Virus record (IMG/VR): IMGVR_UViG_3300032093_000035 | Location: 48,403-112,402 of that record | Reading direction: 5' to 3' (one strand) | Source: a virus | DNA: 64,000 nt | Shown here: piece by piece, positions 15,435 through 22,434 of the stretch | How the letters are laid out: each line of letters begins with the position of its first letter | How positions within the stretch are numbered: the stretch's first letter is position 1 | Notes under the pieces: model-generated | Told to the model about the DNA's origin: nothing | The model's input: only the letters and a program-made list of their open reading frames with translations | Databases searched by the model: none | Program-made: the position numbers and the translations under genes

Positions 15435-15977
15435 CTATTCGACCCGGAAGATTGCTAAGGCTTTGCGCTGATCTCTACCCTTTGTCAGGAACAATGCATC
15501 CAATTGGTCAGCGTTGTCATATATCTTTCCGTCTCGGATTGCTAGGGCATGCTTTGCCACTATCACAATAAAGGATCCTTTCGGATGCTGAGCTAAGAAC
15601 TTGCCTACGGTGAATCCTGAGAAGGTGCCTCCTCCCTTCGGGTACTTCAGGTTAAGCAACACTCCACGCTCCTTTGCCTTAGCCGGTGTGATTGGAGTGC
15701 GGCTAAAGGTTCCTAATGGACGGATCTCTTTGCCGGCCAACTTCTCTCCAGCGGTTGCCATTGTCTTAAGCTTCATCGGTGCACCCAATGTGCCTTTACC
15801 TCTTTGGCGGCCGAATCGGCTAGCAACCAACTCGTGTGCTTCGTCATAGCTAACCTGGCATGCATTCATCACTGCTCGAACGAAGCAGTCATTGTTCTCG
15901 CCTTTAGCCTTCTTGTCTGTGTCCTGGATAGCTGCGCTTCCTACTACGAACTTCATTTTGAAATCAACCTTTTTCAT
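15435..15977 (-). CDS. Papain-like cysteine hydrolase-like early protein
   Basis: A 180-aa protein. ENNDCFVRAVMNA places a Cys at the N-terminus of a helix near residue 31, and FIVIVAKHALAIRDGKIYDNAD near residue 140 supplies His in a strand followed by an Asp/Asn turn. Cys-His-Asp/Asn in this order and spacing is the papain/C39-like layout. Peptidase or amidase activity on a host protein would fit an early gene but is inference. The leader is AAAAGAGAGATATATG. Confidence 0.6.
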   Translation of the reverse strand: MKKVDFKMKFVVGSAAIQDTDKKAKGENNDCFVRAVMNACQVSYDEAHELVASRFGRQRGKGTLGAPMKLKTMATAGEKLAGKEIRPLGTFSRTPITPAKAKERGVLLNLKYPKGGGTFSGFTVGKFLAQHPKGSFIVIVAKHALAIRDGKIYDNADQLDALFLTKGRDQRKALAIFRVE

Positions 15978-16024
15978 ATATCTCTCTTTTATTTGATTAC
16001 GTGGGTTACTCAGTTAGTGGATTC

Positions 16025-16213
16025 TTATGCCATATCATCCGACACATCCAACACTGTCCATTTTACATTCTGCTGGATGTATTCCGTTACATCTTCCGGA
16101 TCGAATCCATCTGCTACCAATGCACGTGTAATGCTAGCCGTTGCCATTTGCAATTGCGTCATTGCCTCTGTGCTAACCAATCCATCCATTCTGTCAAACA
16201 TTTCTTTTGTCAT
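16025..16213 (-). CDS. Small early hypothetical protein
   Basis: A 62-aa protein (MTKEMFDRMDGLVSTEAMTQ), helical then beta (VKWTVLDVSDD). The start at 16213 was preferred over an upstream ATG because the early AGAGAGATATG leader and promoter lie directly in front of it. Confidence 0.65.
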   Translation of the reverse strand: MTKEMFDRMDGLVSTEAMTQLQMATASITRALVADGFDPEDVTEYIQQNVKWTVLDVSDDMA

Positions 16214-16234
16214 ATCTCTCTCTTTTAATTTTAA

Positions 16235-16268
16235 TAAAGATAAGAAAAAAAAGAACACGTGTCAAGCA
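16235..16268 (-). promoter_or_regulatory. Early promoter, TTGACA class
   Basis: Minus-strand TTATCTTTA (-7) and TTGACAC (-33) for the gene at 16213. Confidence 0.7.
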
Positions 16269-16293
16269 TTTCGGTAACTTTTTTTAAACTTTT

Positions 16294-16500
16294 TTATAGG
16301 CCGGAAAACTCCCCATCTACGAACAATAAGGCTTCTCCAGGCTCTAGTCCGGCAACTGTGATATTGAGGTAACCGTCATTGGGATCCGAGATGTTGTCCA
16401 TATCGAGGACCATATAGTCGACTCTTTGTTGATCCAATATTGTCAGGAACCCTTTTGCCTGGAAGGCTTCTGCTGTTGCGATGATGTCTTGTCTTGTCAT
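16294..16500 (-). CDS. Small early hypothetical protein
   Basis: A 68-aa protein (MTRQDIIATAEAFQAKGFLT), a helix followed by a beta-rich acidic part (GYLNITVAGLEPGEALLFVD). Its leader has the GAAA hairpin at 16528-16549 about 30 nt upstream and there is no promoter in the gap, so it is probably read through from the gene at 16574-17026. Confidence 0.6.
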   Translation of the reverse strand: MTRQDIIATAEAFQAKGFLTILDQQRVDYMVLDMDNISDPNDGYLNITVAGLEPGEALLFVDGEFSGL

Positions 16501-16527
16501 GTCTCTGTGTGTTTCTCACGTCCGCAA

Positions 16528-16549
16528 GGGCCGACATTTCTGCCGACCC
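16528..16549 (-). ncRNA. GAAA-tetraloop hairpin in intergenic RNA
   Basis: Minus-strand RNA GGGUCGGCA GAAA UGUCGGCCC: nine pairs with two G-U wobbles and a GAAA loop. Same length, loop and wobble positions as 14306-14327 but with compensating base changes in the outer stem. It may act in RNA stability or in translation of the next gene. Confidence 0.5.
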
Positions 16550-16573
16550 GGGACTCATATTGAGAGACATGAT

Positions 16574-17026
16574 TTACTCTTCTTCGTCGGTCGGTGTAAA
16601 CTCCGTAAACCCGATGGTTAATGTGTGGCCCATTGACCCGTCCCAACCCGGTGCTGGTTGATCGTCGTCAGCTTCCTCCTCGTCAGCTTCCTCGTCCTCC
16701 TCAAGCACAAACTCTGCTACTACTGCTTCCACGTGACTCATTATTTCATAGATGTCAATGTTAACCTCAGTGAGCTCGATGCGGTTGTCATAGTTAATCT
16801 CAAAGCACGCGCTGTCTTTGTCGATGATCGAGTCGCTATTGTAATCCAACGCTCTTTGGATCTTGTCGCCGATGGTTGCTGCGAGGTCCTCAGTGATCCC
16901 AAACACTTTGACTGTCTTTTGCTCCGCCTCCAACTGCTGGATAAGCTCGATCACTTTGTCAATGTCAACTTGTGAAGACAACGCCTTTGCTCCTTCTAAC
17001 TGTGCAATTAAATTTTCTTTTTTCAT
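16574..17026 (-). CDS. Early acidic protein
   Basis: A 150-aa protein: N-terminal helix (MKKENLIAQLEGAKAL), central mixed region (VKVFGITEDLAATIGDKIQR), and a long acidic stretch (LEEDEEADEEEADDDQPAP) near residue 115, ending DEEE. Such acidic tails occur in DNA-mimic or protein-binding early phage proteins, but no family is recognised. Confidence 0.65.
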   Translation of the reverse strand: MKKENLIAQLEGAKALSSQVDIDKVIELIQQLEAEQKTVKVFGITEDLAATIGDKIQRALDYNSDSIIDKDSACFEINYDNRIELTEVNIDIYEIMSHVEAVVAEFVLEEDEEADEEEADDDQPAPGWDGSMGHTLTIGFTEFTPTDEEE

Positions 17027-17048
17027 ATCTCTTATTTTTTAATTTATA

Positions 17049-17083
17049 TAAATTTAAGGTTAATTTTGATAGGATCCTAATCT
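17049..17083 (-). promoter_or_regulatory. Early promoter, GGATCC class
   Basis: Minus-strand TTAAATTTA (-7) with AGGATCC (-33) for the gene at 17026. Confidence 0.65.
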
Positions 17084-17107
17084 TTTAGAAACTTTTTTGA
17101 AACTTTT

Positions 17108-17359
17108 TTAATTGAGGTTTATGCCGCGCTTAAGGTCCTCAGTTGCATTGTTTCGGTCAATCTTAGCGCTTAGCACTAGTGCTATTGCGTCTCCTAAATC
17201 ATCCAAGTCACCGTCCTTTGTCTTTGCCACCAACAAGGTGATCATCAACAGACCCAACTTTTTGAACCCTTCGTCACCTGTGGTGATTGCTAGGGTGTTA
17301 CACAATTCAACTGCGCTTTCGATGTTGTCTACTAACTGCTTTGCCATTTTTTCATTCAT
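17108..17359 (-). CDS. Small early helical protein
   Basis: An 83-aa helical protein, MNEKMAKQLVDNIESAVELC, with a hydrophobic central helix (LGLLMITLLVA). The start at 17359 was preferred to an ATG three codons upstream because GAGAGAGATGA then lies in the leader position as in neighbours. Function unknown. Confidence 0.65.
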   Translation of the reverse strand: MNEKMAKQLVDNIESAVELCNTLAITTGDEGFKKLGLLMITLLVAKTKDGDLDDLGDAIALVLSAKIDRNNATEDLKRGINLN

Positions 17360-17390
17360 CTCTCTCATTTGTCTTATTTTTTAATTTATA

Positions 17391-17424
17391 TAAAGATAAG
17401 CATTTTTTTGTTCGGTGTCAACCT
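17391..17424 (-). promoter_or_regulatory. Early promoter, TTGACA class
   Basis: Minus-strand TTATCTTTA and TTGACAC for the gene at 17359. Confidence 0.7.
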
Positions 17425-17441
17425 TTTTGTTAACTTTTTTT

Positions 17442-17672
17442 TTACTTGCTTTTGCACGGGCAAGACTCCGAGTGCACTACTCCACTGTCATGATTGACGC
17501 CATCAAATGCTAGGTACTCATGCCCGTCGAATTTAATTACTCGGATATCAATTCCTTGTATCTTGATAGGTTGTGATGGCGCTTCACAGCTTGTCAATAA
17601 TGCTACTACGCTGCCAAACAATACTAATCCCGTTCCGGCTACTACTAAGAATGTTTTCAATCGGTTTTTCAT
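17442..17672 (-). CDS. Small early lipoprotein
   Basis: A 76-aa protein with a basic N-terminus, a hydrophobic segment (FLVVAGTGLVLFGSVVALL) and a lipobox LLTSC at about residue 29, so it should be exported and lipid-anchored. The mature part is about 48 residues and ends in Cys-rich HSESCPCKSK. Possible superinfection-exclusion or envelope role is inference. Confidence 0.65.
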   Translation of the reverse strand: MKNRLKTFLVVAGTGLVLFGSVVALLTSCEAPSQPIKIQGIDIRVIKFDGHEYLAFDGVNHDSGVVHSESCPCKSK

Positions 17673-17694
17673 ATATCTCTCTTTTTAATTTTAA

Positions 17695-17728
17695 TAAAGA
17701 TAAGCAAAATAATGCTCGGATCCTAATC
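17695..17728 (-). promoter_or_regulatory. Early promoter, GGATCC class
   Basis: Minus-strand TTATCTTTA and TTAGGATCC for the lipoprotein gene. Confidence 0.7.
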
Positions 17729-17743
17729 TTTTTGAAACTTTTT

Positions 17744-17908
17744 TTATCCGAAGAATCCTCCGCTTATAAGGATCCATATAAGGATCCCGGCGTTTATCAA
17801 TGCTCCGAATATATTGAATTTGCCGGTTCTGGGCTTGCCATGCAAGTAAGCGGATGCTAATAGATTAAGTCCCATTATTACTAATAAAATGATTTGTGGT
17901 GCTCCCAT
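17744..17908 (-). CDS. Small membrane protein (54 aa)
   Basis: A 54-aa frame, MGAPQIILLVIMGLNLLASA then YLHGKPRTGKFNIFGALINA, with two membrane segments joined by a basic HGKPRTGK loop. This style is common in unnamed small membrane proteins. Start preceded by AAAAGAGAGAAAC. Function unknown. Confidence 0.6.
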   Translation of the reverse strand: MGAPQIILLVIMGLNLLASAYLHGKPRTGKFNIFGALINAGILIWILISGGFFG

Positions 17909-17933
17909 GTTTCTCTCTTTTTTTTAAGGTTTA

Positions 17934-18074
17934 TTATTTTCTGCTATCAACTAAAAACATCCAAAATTTCGTGTCAGGATACTTTGCTTTGTATATCATG
18001 TAATCCACTCGGATCGCCACTGCCGCAATTGCTACTACGGCTCCGATCAATAATGCTAACTTCAACTTTCTCAT
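17934..18074 (-). CDS. Small single-pass membrane protein
   Basis: A 46-aa protein, MRKLKLALLIGAVVAIAAVA then basic/aromatic tail (MIYKAKYPDTKFWMF). The start at 18074 fits the early leader; an upstream in-frame ATG lies inside the promoter and was rejected. Confidence 0.55.
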   Translation of the reverse strand: MRKLKLALLIGAVVAIAAVAIRVDYMIYKAKYPDTKFWMFLVDSRK

Positions 18075-18094
18075 ATCTCTCTTTTTATAATACT

Positions 18095-18128
18095 TAAAGA
18101 TAAGAATAATATCAATGCGAGTCAACCT
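18095..18128 (-). promoter_or_regulatory. Early promoter, TTGACT class
   Basis: Minus-strand TTATCTTTA and TTGACTC for the gene at 18074. Confidence 0.7.
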
Positions 18129-18153
18129 TTTTCCAAGAAAAGTTTCAACAAAG

Positions 18154-18894
18154 TTACAGGTACTGTTCTAGCAGTTGGATCCCCGGTAGCTTGGCCATTT
18201 CGGTCTCTGCCTGGCGAACCAGCTGTCGTGCTCGTTCTCCTGTCACTCCCATTTCCTCAGCAATCTGATCCATACACTGTGCATACTCACGCCCAATGCC
18301 ATAGAAGCGAGTCAATGCCTCTCGTTGCTTGGGTTTAAGCTGTGTCATCGCTCTTTGTAGGTCGTATTGGAGATCTGCTGTCTCACGTGCGGATTTCACA
18401 GCATCTGCAGCCAAGTATCGATCCGCATAGGTTTCTTTGTTCTCATCATCGCCTACCGGAGTGCTGATGCTTTTGATATGTTGCTCCTCAGTTGCTGTCT
18501 TGTGGCTAGGGATCCTTACTACTCTGGATAAGTCATTCAGAGCCTTTTGGATCTCTGCTCTGACATACCATACCGCAAAGGTAATGAACTTCACACCCTT
18601 ATCCGGATTGAATCGTTCTGCGGCTTCGAAGAGTCCAATGTTACCAAACGCAATGATGTCTTCCAACAAGAGTCCCATTCCTTGATACTGCCGGGCTACC
18701 TGCATCACAAACCGAAGGTTGCTTTCAACCAGGATGTTAATGGCTTTGCGGTTACCTGCCTGAGCGGCTCTGCCTAACTCTTTCTCTTGTTCGCGGTCCA
18801 GGTATCCAAACTTCTTAATCTCCTGCATATATTTCTGCGTGCTAGCAACATCCGTTACTATTGCTCCATTACTTACGTGAATCTTTTTTCCCAT
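18154..18894 (-). CDS. RNA polymerase sigma-70 family factor
   Basis: A 246-aa sigma factor. Region 2 runs from ILVESNLRFVMQVARQYQGM (about residue 54) through LLEDIIAFGNIGLFEAAERF to FITFAVWYVRAEIQKAL (about 115); region 4 lies at about residues 178-235 (QLKPKQREALTRFYGI, then IAEEMGVTGERARQLVRQAE with its helix-turn-helix). It resembles RpoD-type more than ECF factors, with a short N-terminus. It presumably redirects host RNA polymerase to a later phage promoter class such as the ATATTTATA motif; that link is inferred. No clean early promoter was found directly upstream. Confidence 0.9.
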   Translation of the reverse strand: MGKKIHVSNGAIVTDVASTQKYMQEIKKFGYLDREQEKELGRAAQAGNRKAINILVESNLRFVMQVARQYQGMGLLLEDIIAFGNIGLFEAAERFNPDKGVKFITFAVWYVRAEIQKALNDLSRVVRIPSHKTATEEQHIKSISTPVGDDENKETYADRYLAADAVKSARETADLQYDLQRAMTQLKPKQREALTRFYGIGREYAQCMDQIAEEMGVTGERARQLVRQAETEMAKLPGIQLLEQYL

Positions 18895-19003
18895 AACCTC
18901 TTTGTCTATCTCTTGTTAATTCGTTTGCTTCTTGCCACATTATCTTGATACAAGCGACGCACACTAACCCGAATGTCGTCGCCACTAAAACACCGGATAT
19001 CAT
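18869..19003 (-). CDS. Small single-pass membrane protein (44 aa)
   Basis: A 44-aa frame, MISGVLVATTFGLVCVACIK with a basic tail. Its start overlaps the stop of the gene upstream (ATGA at 19000-19003) and its end overlaps the sigma-factor start by 26 bases, suggesting coupling. Function unknown. Confidence 0.5.
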   Translation of the reverse strand: MISGVLVATTFGLVCVACIKIMWQEANELTRDRQRGYGKKDSRK

Positions 19004-19197
19004 TTCCCGGTGCTTAAGAATTTGAAACTTACTCGGATCGGCTTCTCAACCTTTGCGCGGTACTCTGCGTTGCGCTCTCCTTGCTTCTTTGCTTGTGCTA
19101 CAGTGGTAGTGTTACCTCCTGCCTTTGCATCTCTCTGGAACTGACCCATTACCGCTCCTTGTCTTTCGAATCCTGAATTTCTGTCTTTCTTTGCCAT
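19000..19197 (-). CDS. Small basic early protein
   Basis: A 65-aa basic protein (MAKKDRNSGFERQGAVMGQF) with Gln/Lys-rich AQAKKQGERNAEYRAK. It heads the group with the 44-aa protein and the sigma factor, so it is likely co-transcribed with sigma from the promoter at 19224-19257. Confidence 0.6.
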   Translation of the reverse strand: MAKKDRNSGFERQGAVMGQFQRDAKAGGNTTTVAQAKKQGERNAEYRAKVEKPIRVSFKFLSTGK

Positions 19198-19223
19198 CTC
19201 TCTTATTATTTAATTTCTATACT

Positions 19224-19257
19224 TAAAGATAATGAATTAAACCATGCGTGTCAACCT
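19224..19257 (-). promoter_or_regulatory. Early promoter, TTGACA class
   Basis: Minus-strand TTATCTTTA and TTGACACGC; probably drives 19000-19197, the 44-aa gene and the sigma factor. Confidence 0.7.
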
Positions 19258-19262
19258 TTTTG

Positions 19263-19502
19263 TTAACTTTTTTTAAACTTTTCTAAAACTTTTTTTGCAG
19301 TGGGAGGCGCTATGCTGTTAGTGAGTGCTTTGTATTGCACTATATCTAATCTAGCTTCCACATTTGCTAATGCAACTCCCACTTCGTCATCCTGCTGAAA
19401 TAAATCAAATGATTCCATAGCCTTCCTCAATTCCGTAACGGTTGTTCTTAAGCTTCTAATTTCATTTCGCAAATCGTTGATTTCTTTAACTTCTTTTTTC
19501 AT
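19263..19502 (-). CDS. Small coiled-coil early protein
   Basis: A 79-aa protein with a leading coiled coil (EINDLRNEIRSLRTTVTELR) and a Lys-rich end (VLEKFKKS). The A-tract codons at its end directly precede the next -33 element. No family recognised. Confidence 0.6.
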   Translation of the reverse strand: MKKEVKEINDLRNEIRSLRTTVTELRKAMESFDLFQQDDEVGVALANVEARLDIVQYKALTNSIAPPTAKKVLEKFKKS

Positions 19503-19524
19503 ATCTCTCTTTTAAATTAATACT

Positions 19525-19558
19525 TAAATATAAGGAATAAATCAATGCGTGTCAACCT
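19525..19558 (-). promoter_or_regulatory. Early promoter, TTGACA class
   Basis: Minus-strand TTATATTTA and TTGACACGC for the gene at 19502. Confidence 0.7.
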
Positions 19559-19584
19559 TTTTCCAAGAAAAGTTTAAACTTTTT

Positions 19585-19959
19585 TTACTCGAATACTCGC
19601 ACTCGGCCGGATTGGAATCCATTACCAGCCTTTGTTGTTTTAAACTGACACCATATTGAAAACTCATTTCCGTCTTCCACCCACTCCACGATAGCATCCA
19701 ATCTGTCAATGATGCGCTGCAGCTTAGCTTCGGTTAGCAATCCACTTTCCAATAAAGGTCGGCAACCAAACGATGCACAACCTCTAGCTTCATTCGCCGC
19801 AATCCGGATCTTTTGTGGGACTAGCTCTTCAATCGCAGCATCTAGTGCCTCATCATCAACCTGGAATGTATCATATCCGGTTAATAGTTTCGTGTACTGT
19901 GCTACTGCATACTCTGCCATTGCTTCAACGGCTCCTGGAATAAATTGTGTCTTTTTCAT
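19585..19959 (-). CDS. Early hypothetical protein
   Basis: A 124-aa protein: helical N-terminus (AMAEYAVAQYTKLLTGYD), a central RGCASFGCRPLLESGLLTEA segment with two Cys, and a beta-rich end (FSIWCQFKTTKAG). No known domain recognised. Confidence 0.65.
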   Translation of the reverse strand: MKKTQFIPGAVEAMAEYAVAQYTKLLTGYDTFQVDDEALDAAIEELVPQKIRIAANEARGCASFGCRPLLESGLLTEAKLQRIIDRLDAIVEWVEDGNEFSIWCQFKTTKAGNGFQSGRVRVFE

Positions 19960-19977
19960 ATCTCTTATTTTAATACT

Positions 19978-20011
19978 TAAAGATAAGCAAAATAATGTTC
20001 GGTGTCAACCT
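19978..20011 (-). promoter_or_regulatory. Early promoter, TTGACA class
   Basis: Minus-strand TTATCTTTA and TTGACACCG for the gene at 19959. Confidence 0.7.
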
Positions 20012-20020
20012 TTTTGCAAA

Positions 20021-20209
20021 CTATTTTTCAGGAATCTCATCTGAGTCATACATCTCGAATTCTCCCGGACCACCTTCTTCGACAAATGATTCCTGGAACC
20101 CGTGCCCGTTTTGCACCAATGCCAATGCTTCCTCTTCGGTCTCAGCAAAGATCTCATAATACTGGATTACCGTTGTTTTGATGCGCTCTTCGAATCTAAA
20201 TACTTTCAT
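20021..20209 (-). CDS. Small early hypothetical protein
   Basis: A 62-aa acidic protein (MKVFRFEERIKTTVIQYYEI) with a strand-helix layout containing AETEEEALALVQNG, a common small-domain pattern in phages. The start at 20209 was chosen over an upstream ATG inside the preceding small frame. No promoter of its own is obvious. Confidence 0.6.
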   Translation of the reverse strand: MKVFRFEERIKTTVIQYYEIFAETEEEALALVQNGHGFQESFVEEGGPGEFEMYDSDEIPEK

Positions 20210-20213
20210 TGGT

Positions 20214-20294
20214 TTATTTTTTAAAGTCCTGATTATAAATGTTGCTGATGCTAACAATCAGCGCTAAAACTAAAACTATTCCTACTACCTCCAT
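20214..20294 (-). CDS. Possible 26-aa membrane peptide
   Basis: A very short frame, MEVVGIVLVLALIVSISNIY, forming one membrane segment. Its ATG lies within the final codons of the gene upstream (overlap of 10 bases) and it stops 4 bases before the next start. Coupling makes it plausible; its size makes it uncertain. Confidence 0.4.
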   Translation of the reverse strand: MEVVGIVLVLALIVSISNIYNQDFKK

Positions 20295-20449
20295 GACTCG
20301 TCGTTTGGTGGCCAAAATGATATTTGCCACCACCCACCTGCGATTCGAGTAAGCGGTCCTGCTGTGTACCCACCCGATGGGTATTTGTTCATTTCGCGGG
20401 TAAGATCCCGGAACAACTCGGCTCTGTCATTTGATTGTAATACTATCAT
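20285..20449 (-). CDS. Small early hypothetical protein (54 aa)
   Basis: A 54-aa frame, MIVLQSNDRAELFRDLTREM, then GGYTAGPLTRIAGGWWQISF, ending PPNDESWR. A helix followed by a Trp/Gly-rich strand. Preceded by AATAAGAGACAATG. No match known. Confidence 0.55.
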   Translation of the reverse strand: MIVLQSNDRAELFRDLTREMNKYPSGGYTAGPLTRIAGGWWQISFWPPNDESWR

Positions 20450-20461
20450 TGTCTCTTATTT

Positions 20462-20710
20462 TTAGTTTATTACCTCAGCCCAACTGCGTGTGAATCCACC
20501 CTCAATCTCATTGTATGACTTGTTTAAAGCCGTTACCAATGCTGTGATGCTTTTCGGCTTCCGATTGATTTTATGATTCCAACTGTTGCCACATTCCAGG
20601 GTGTATCCAAACACATTGCCTACTAGGTACTCAACAGTACCCTCATAAATCGTTTCCCGGGATCCTGACATCCCTGACTTCGTAATCTTAACTTTAAATG
20701 ATTTTGCCAT
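20462..20710 (-). CDS. Small early hypothetical protein
   Basis: An 82-aa protein beginning MAKSFKVKITKSGMSGSRET, beta-rich, then basic NHKINRKPKSITALVTALNK. Its own promoter lies at 20733-20767. Function unknown. Confidence 0.65.
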   Translation of the reverse strand: MAKSFKVKITKSGMSGSRETIYEGTVEYLVGNVFGYTLECGNSWNHKINRKPKSITALVTALNKSYNEIEGGFTRSWAEVIN

Positions 20711-20732
20711 ATTTCTCTCTTTTTAATTTTAT

Positions 20733-20767
20733 TAAAGATAAGCATTTTTAGATTAGGATCCTAATCT
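20733..20767 (-). promoter_or_regulatory. Early promoter, GGATCC class with perfect palindrome
   Basis: Minus-strand TTATCTTTA with GATTAGGATCCTAATC at -33, a perfect 16-bp palindrome and therefore a possible dimer operator. Confidence 0.7.
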
Positions 20768-20770
20768 TTT

Positions 20771-20980
20771 TTAAACTTTTTTTACAATTCCTGCTGCTAA
20801 AAGTGCCTGGATAAGCTCCTCATTCGGCACAAAGCCATTCGGCATAAATTGATCCAGGTAAGTGTCGGTTACTGGTGCCTCCGCATCCAATTCCTCATTA
20901 AACTCGGCTTCCAGGATCCCTTCCAGGAACTGCGCTAGCTCTGCGGCTAGGGTAATGTCAATCTTAAATTCTCTTTCCAT
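20771..20980 (-). CDS. Small acidic early protein
   Basis: A 69-aa acidic helical protein (MEREFKIDITLAAELAQFLE) ending in a short basic KKV. No family recognised. Confidence 0.65.
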   Translation of the reverse strand: MEREFKIDITLAAELAQFLEGILEAEFNEELDAEAPVTDTYLDQFMPNGFVPNEELIQALLAAGIVKKV

Positions 20981-21000
20981 TTCTCTCTTTTAATTTATAT

Positions 21001-21034
21001 AAAGATAAGCAAAATAACCATGCGTGTCAACCGT
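21001..21034 (-). promoter_or_regulatory. Early promoter, TTGACA class
   Basis: Minus-strand TTATCTTTA and TTGACACGC for the gene at 20980. Confidence 0.7.
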
Positions 21035-21244
21035 TTAGGCAACTTTTTTCAAAAAATATTTCAACTCATATTGAGCTGAGATCGGATCCTCATCATATGC
21101 TCCTCCGGCCCACTCGGCTACAAATGCACGAAACCCATTGGAATTCTTTGTGTTGATGTCAGATGCTTTAGCTGCTGCTAATTCTTCCGCGGAAAAAGTA
21201 ACCCATGTACTCAATTCCAAAAACATGTCATTCAATGTTGTCAT
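21035..21244 (-). CDS. Small early hypothetical protein
   Basis: A 69-aa protein (MTTLNDMFLELSTWVTFSAE) with a Trp-containing helix FRAFVAEWAGGAYDED and a basic end. Its stop lies 1 bp from the adjacent -33 element. Function unknown. Confidence 0.65.
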   Translation of the reverse strand: MTTLNDMFLELSTWVTFSAEELAAAKASDINTKNSNGFRAFVAEWAGGAYDEDPISAQYELKYFLKKVA

Positions 21245-21267
21245 ATATCTCTCTTTTTAATGATACT

Positions 21268-21302
21268 TAAATATAAGAATAATTCTGATAGGATCCTAAT
21301 TT
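21268..21302 (-). promoter_or_regulatory. Early promoter, GGATCC class
   Basis: Minus-strand TTATATTTA and TTAGGATCC for the gene at 21244; it overlaps the last codons of the gene at 21296. Confidence 0.7.
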
Positions 21303-21490
21303 TTAGGCAACTTTTTTAATAAAGTTCTTCGCTTTGCTTTTAGCTTGCGGATCTCTAAACGGCGCAGGTATGGTCCGTGGTTATAGGTGCTTCCTGCCCA
21401 AGCCATCGTCCAAACCGTGTTGTCGCGCTGAAGGCATTCAATGTGATGATCGATGCGGTCTATTGCATCCTGGATCTCTTTTGGTGTCAT
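21296..21490 (-). CDS. Small basic early protein
   Basis: A 64-aa protein: acidic helix (IQDAIDRIDHHIECLQRDN), a central WAGSTYNHGPYLRR, then a very basic helix (KLKAKRRTLLKKL). Probably nucleic-acid or protein binding; unproven. Confidence 0.65.
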   Translation of the reverse strand: MTPKEIQDAIDRIDHHIECLQRDNTVWTMAWAGSTYNHGPYLRRLEIRKLKAKRRTLLKKLPKN

Positions 21491-21512
21491 ATCTCTTATT
21501 TTTTATAATACT

Positions 21513-21546
21513 TAAAGATAAGCAAAATAACCATGCGAGTCAAGCA
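21513..21546 (-). promoter_or_regulatory. Early promoter, TTGACT class
   Basis: Minus-strand TTATCTTTA and TTGACTCGC for the gene at 21490. Confidence 0.7.
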
Positions 21547-21571
21547 TTTTGCAAGAAAAGTTTAAACTTTT

Positions 21572-21877
21572 TTAATAATCATTTTCCAACAAAAATGCCT
21601 TGACGGATCCGGATTTATTTGCAATTAAATTTTCCATTTCTGCAACACTGCCGCGGAAATAAAATATTCTCGACTTCAAGCCCGGCACTCGGATTTCAAT
21701 GCGCTGATATAATTTCTTCCACCACCCGCGTCTCAGCATATCCGCATATTTTTTATTTGGATCCTTTGATGTGTTTCGGTCATACCCAAAAACTTCGCGC
21801 TGGATCCTGGTCTCGGATGCTAACACGGTTAGGTCCAAAAAATCAACAATCTGGTTCACTGAATTTCTTTTTGTCAT
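21572..21877 (-). CDS. Early hypothetical protein, basic centre
   Basis: A 101-aa protein (MTKRNSVNQIVDFLDLTVLA) with a basic middle (YADMLRRGWWKKLYQRIEIR) and a beta-hairpin (RIFYFRGS). It could be a small DNA-binding protein of winged-helix type, since a helix pair precedes the basic strand pair, but no clear helix-turn-helix motif is visible. Confidence 0.6.
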   Translation of the reverse strand: MTKRNSVNQIVDFLDLTVLASETRIQREVFGYDRNTSKDPNKKYADMLRRGWWKKLYQRIEIRVPGLKSRIFYFRGSVAEMENLIANKSGSVKAFLLENDY

Positions 21878-21899
21878 ATATCTCTCTTTTTAATTTTAT

Positions 21900-21934
21900 T
21901 AAAGATAAGCAAAATAATATTAGGATCCTAATCT
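21900..21934 (-). promoter_or_regulatory. Early promoter, GGATCC class
   Basis: Minus-strand TTATCTTTA and TTAGGATCCTAAT for the gene at 21877. Confidence 0.7.
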
Positions 21935-21955
21935 TTTAGCAAAAAAGTTTGCTGG

Positions 21956-22354
21956 CTAATTAAAGCCAACAAACCCTTTCTCTAACACAATATCTAATTC
22001 CTCTGCAATCTCTTTGAGGCGGTAATAAGCAGCCTCCTCAATCTCATCCTCAACCGTTTCTGCCACTTGGCCAATTGAATAGCCAAATCCAAATCCATAA
22101 CAGGTAACAGCTTTCTGGATGCGGATCATTTCCTCAGATGCAGCGTTCTCCCAATCCATTACTAAAAAGTCTGCTTCATAAAAGTCATCCTCATCCGTTT
22201 CTTGTGAGCGCTCACATTCATCAAATGCTGTGGCCCACAATGTGTGCACTTTAGCCTTTACTACCTCAGCCACCTCATCATTGTGGTCATACATTTCGCG
22301 GCTCCATGGTTTTGTGATTTGGATCCCGTACTCTACTTTTGCTGCTTTTTTCAT
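21956..22354 (-). CDS. Early acidic hypothetical protein
   Basis: A 132-aa acidic protein (MKKAAKVEYGIQITKPWSRE) with aromatic centre YEADFLVMDWENAASEEM and a C-terminal acidic helix. No motif recognised; charge suggests possible DNA mimicry or protein binding. Confidence 0.65.
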   Translation of the reverse strand: MKKAAKVEYGIQITKPWSREMYDHNDEVAEVVKAKVHTLWATAFDECERSQETDEDDFYEADFLVMDWENAASEEMIRIQKAVTCYGFGFGYSIGQVAETVEDEIEEAAYYRLKEIAEELDIVLEKGFVGFN

Positions 22355-22375
22355 ATTCTCCCTTTTTAATTTATA

Positions 22376-22409
22376 TAAAGATAAGGTTTATTTCCGTGCG
22401 TGTCAACCT
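22376..22409 (-). promoter_or_regulatory. Early promoter, TTGACA class
   Basis: Minus-strand TTATCTTTA and TTGACACGC for the gene at 22354. Confidence 0.7.
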
Positions 22410-22434
22410 TTTTGGTAACTTTGTTTGAACTTTT

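Noticed and set aside
16376-16570. Minus-strand frame starting in the GAAA hairpin
   Set aside because: It overlaps the better-supported 68-aa gene in another frame and would pass through the structured hairpin without a leader.
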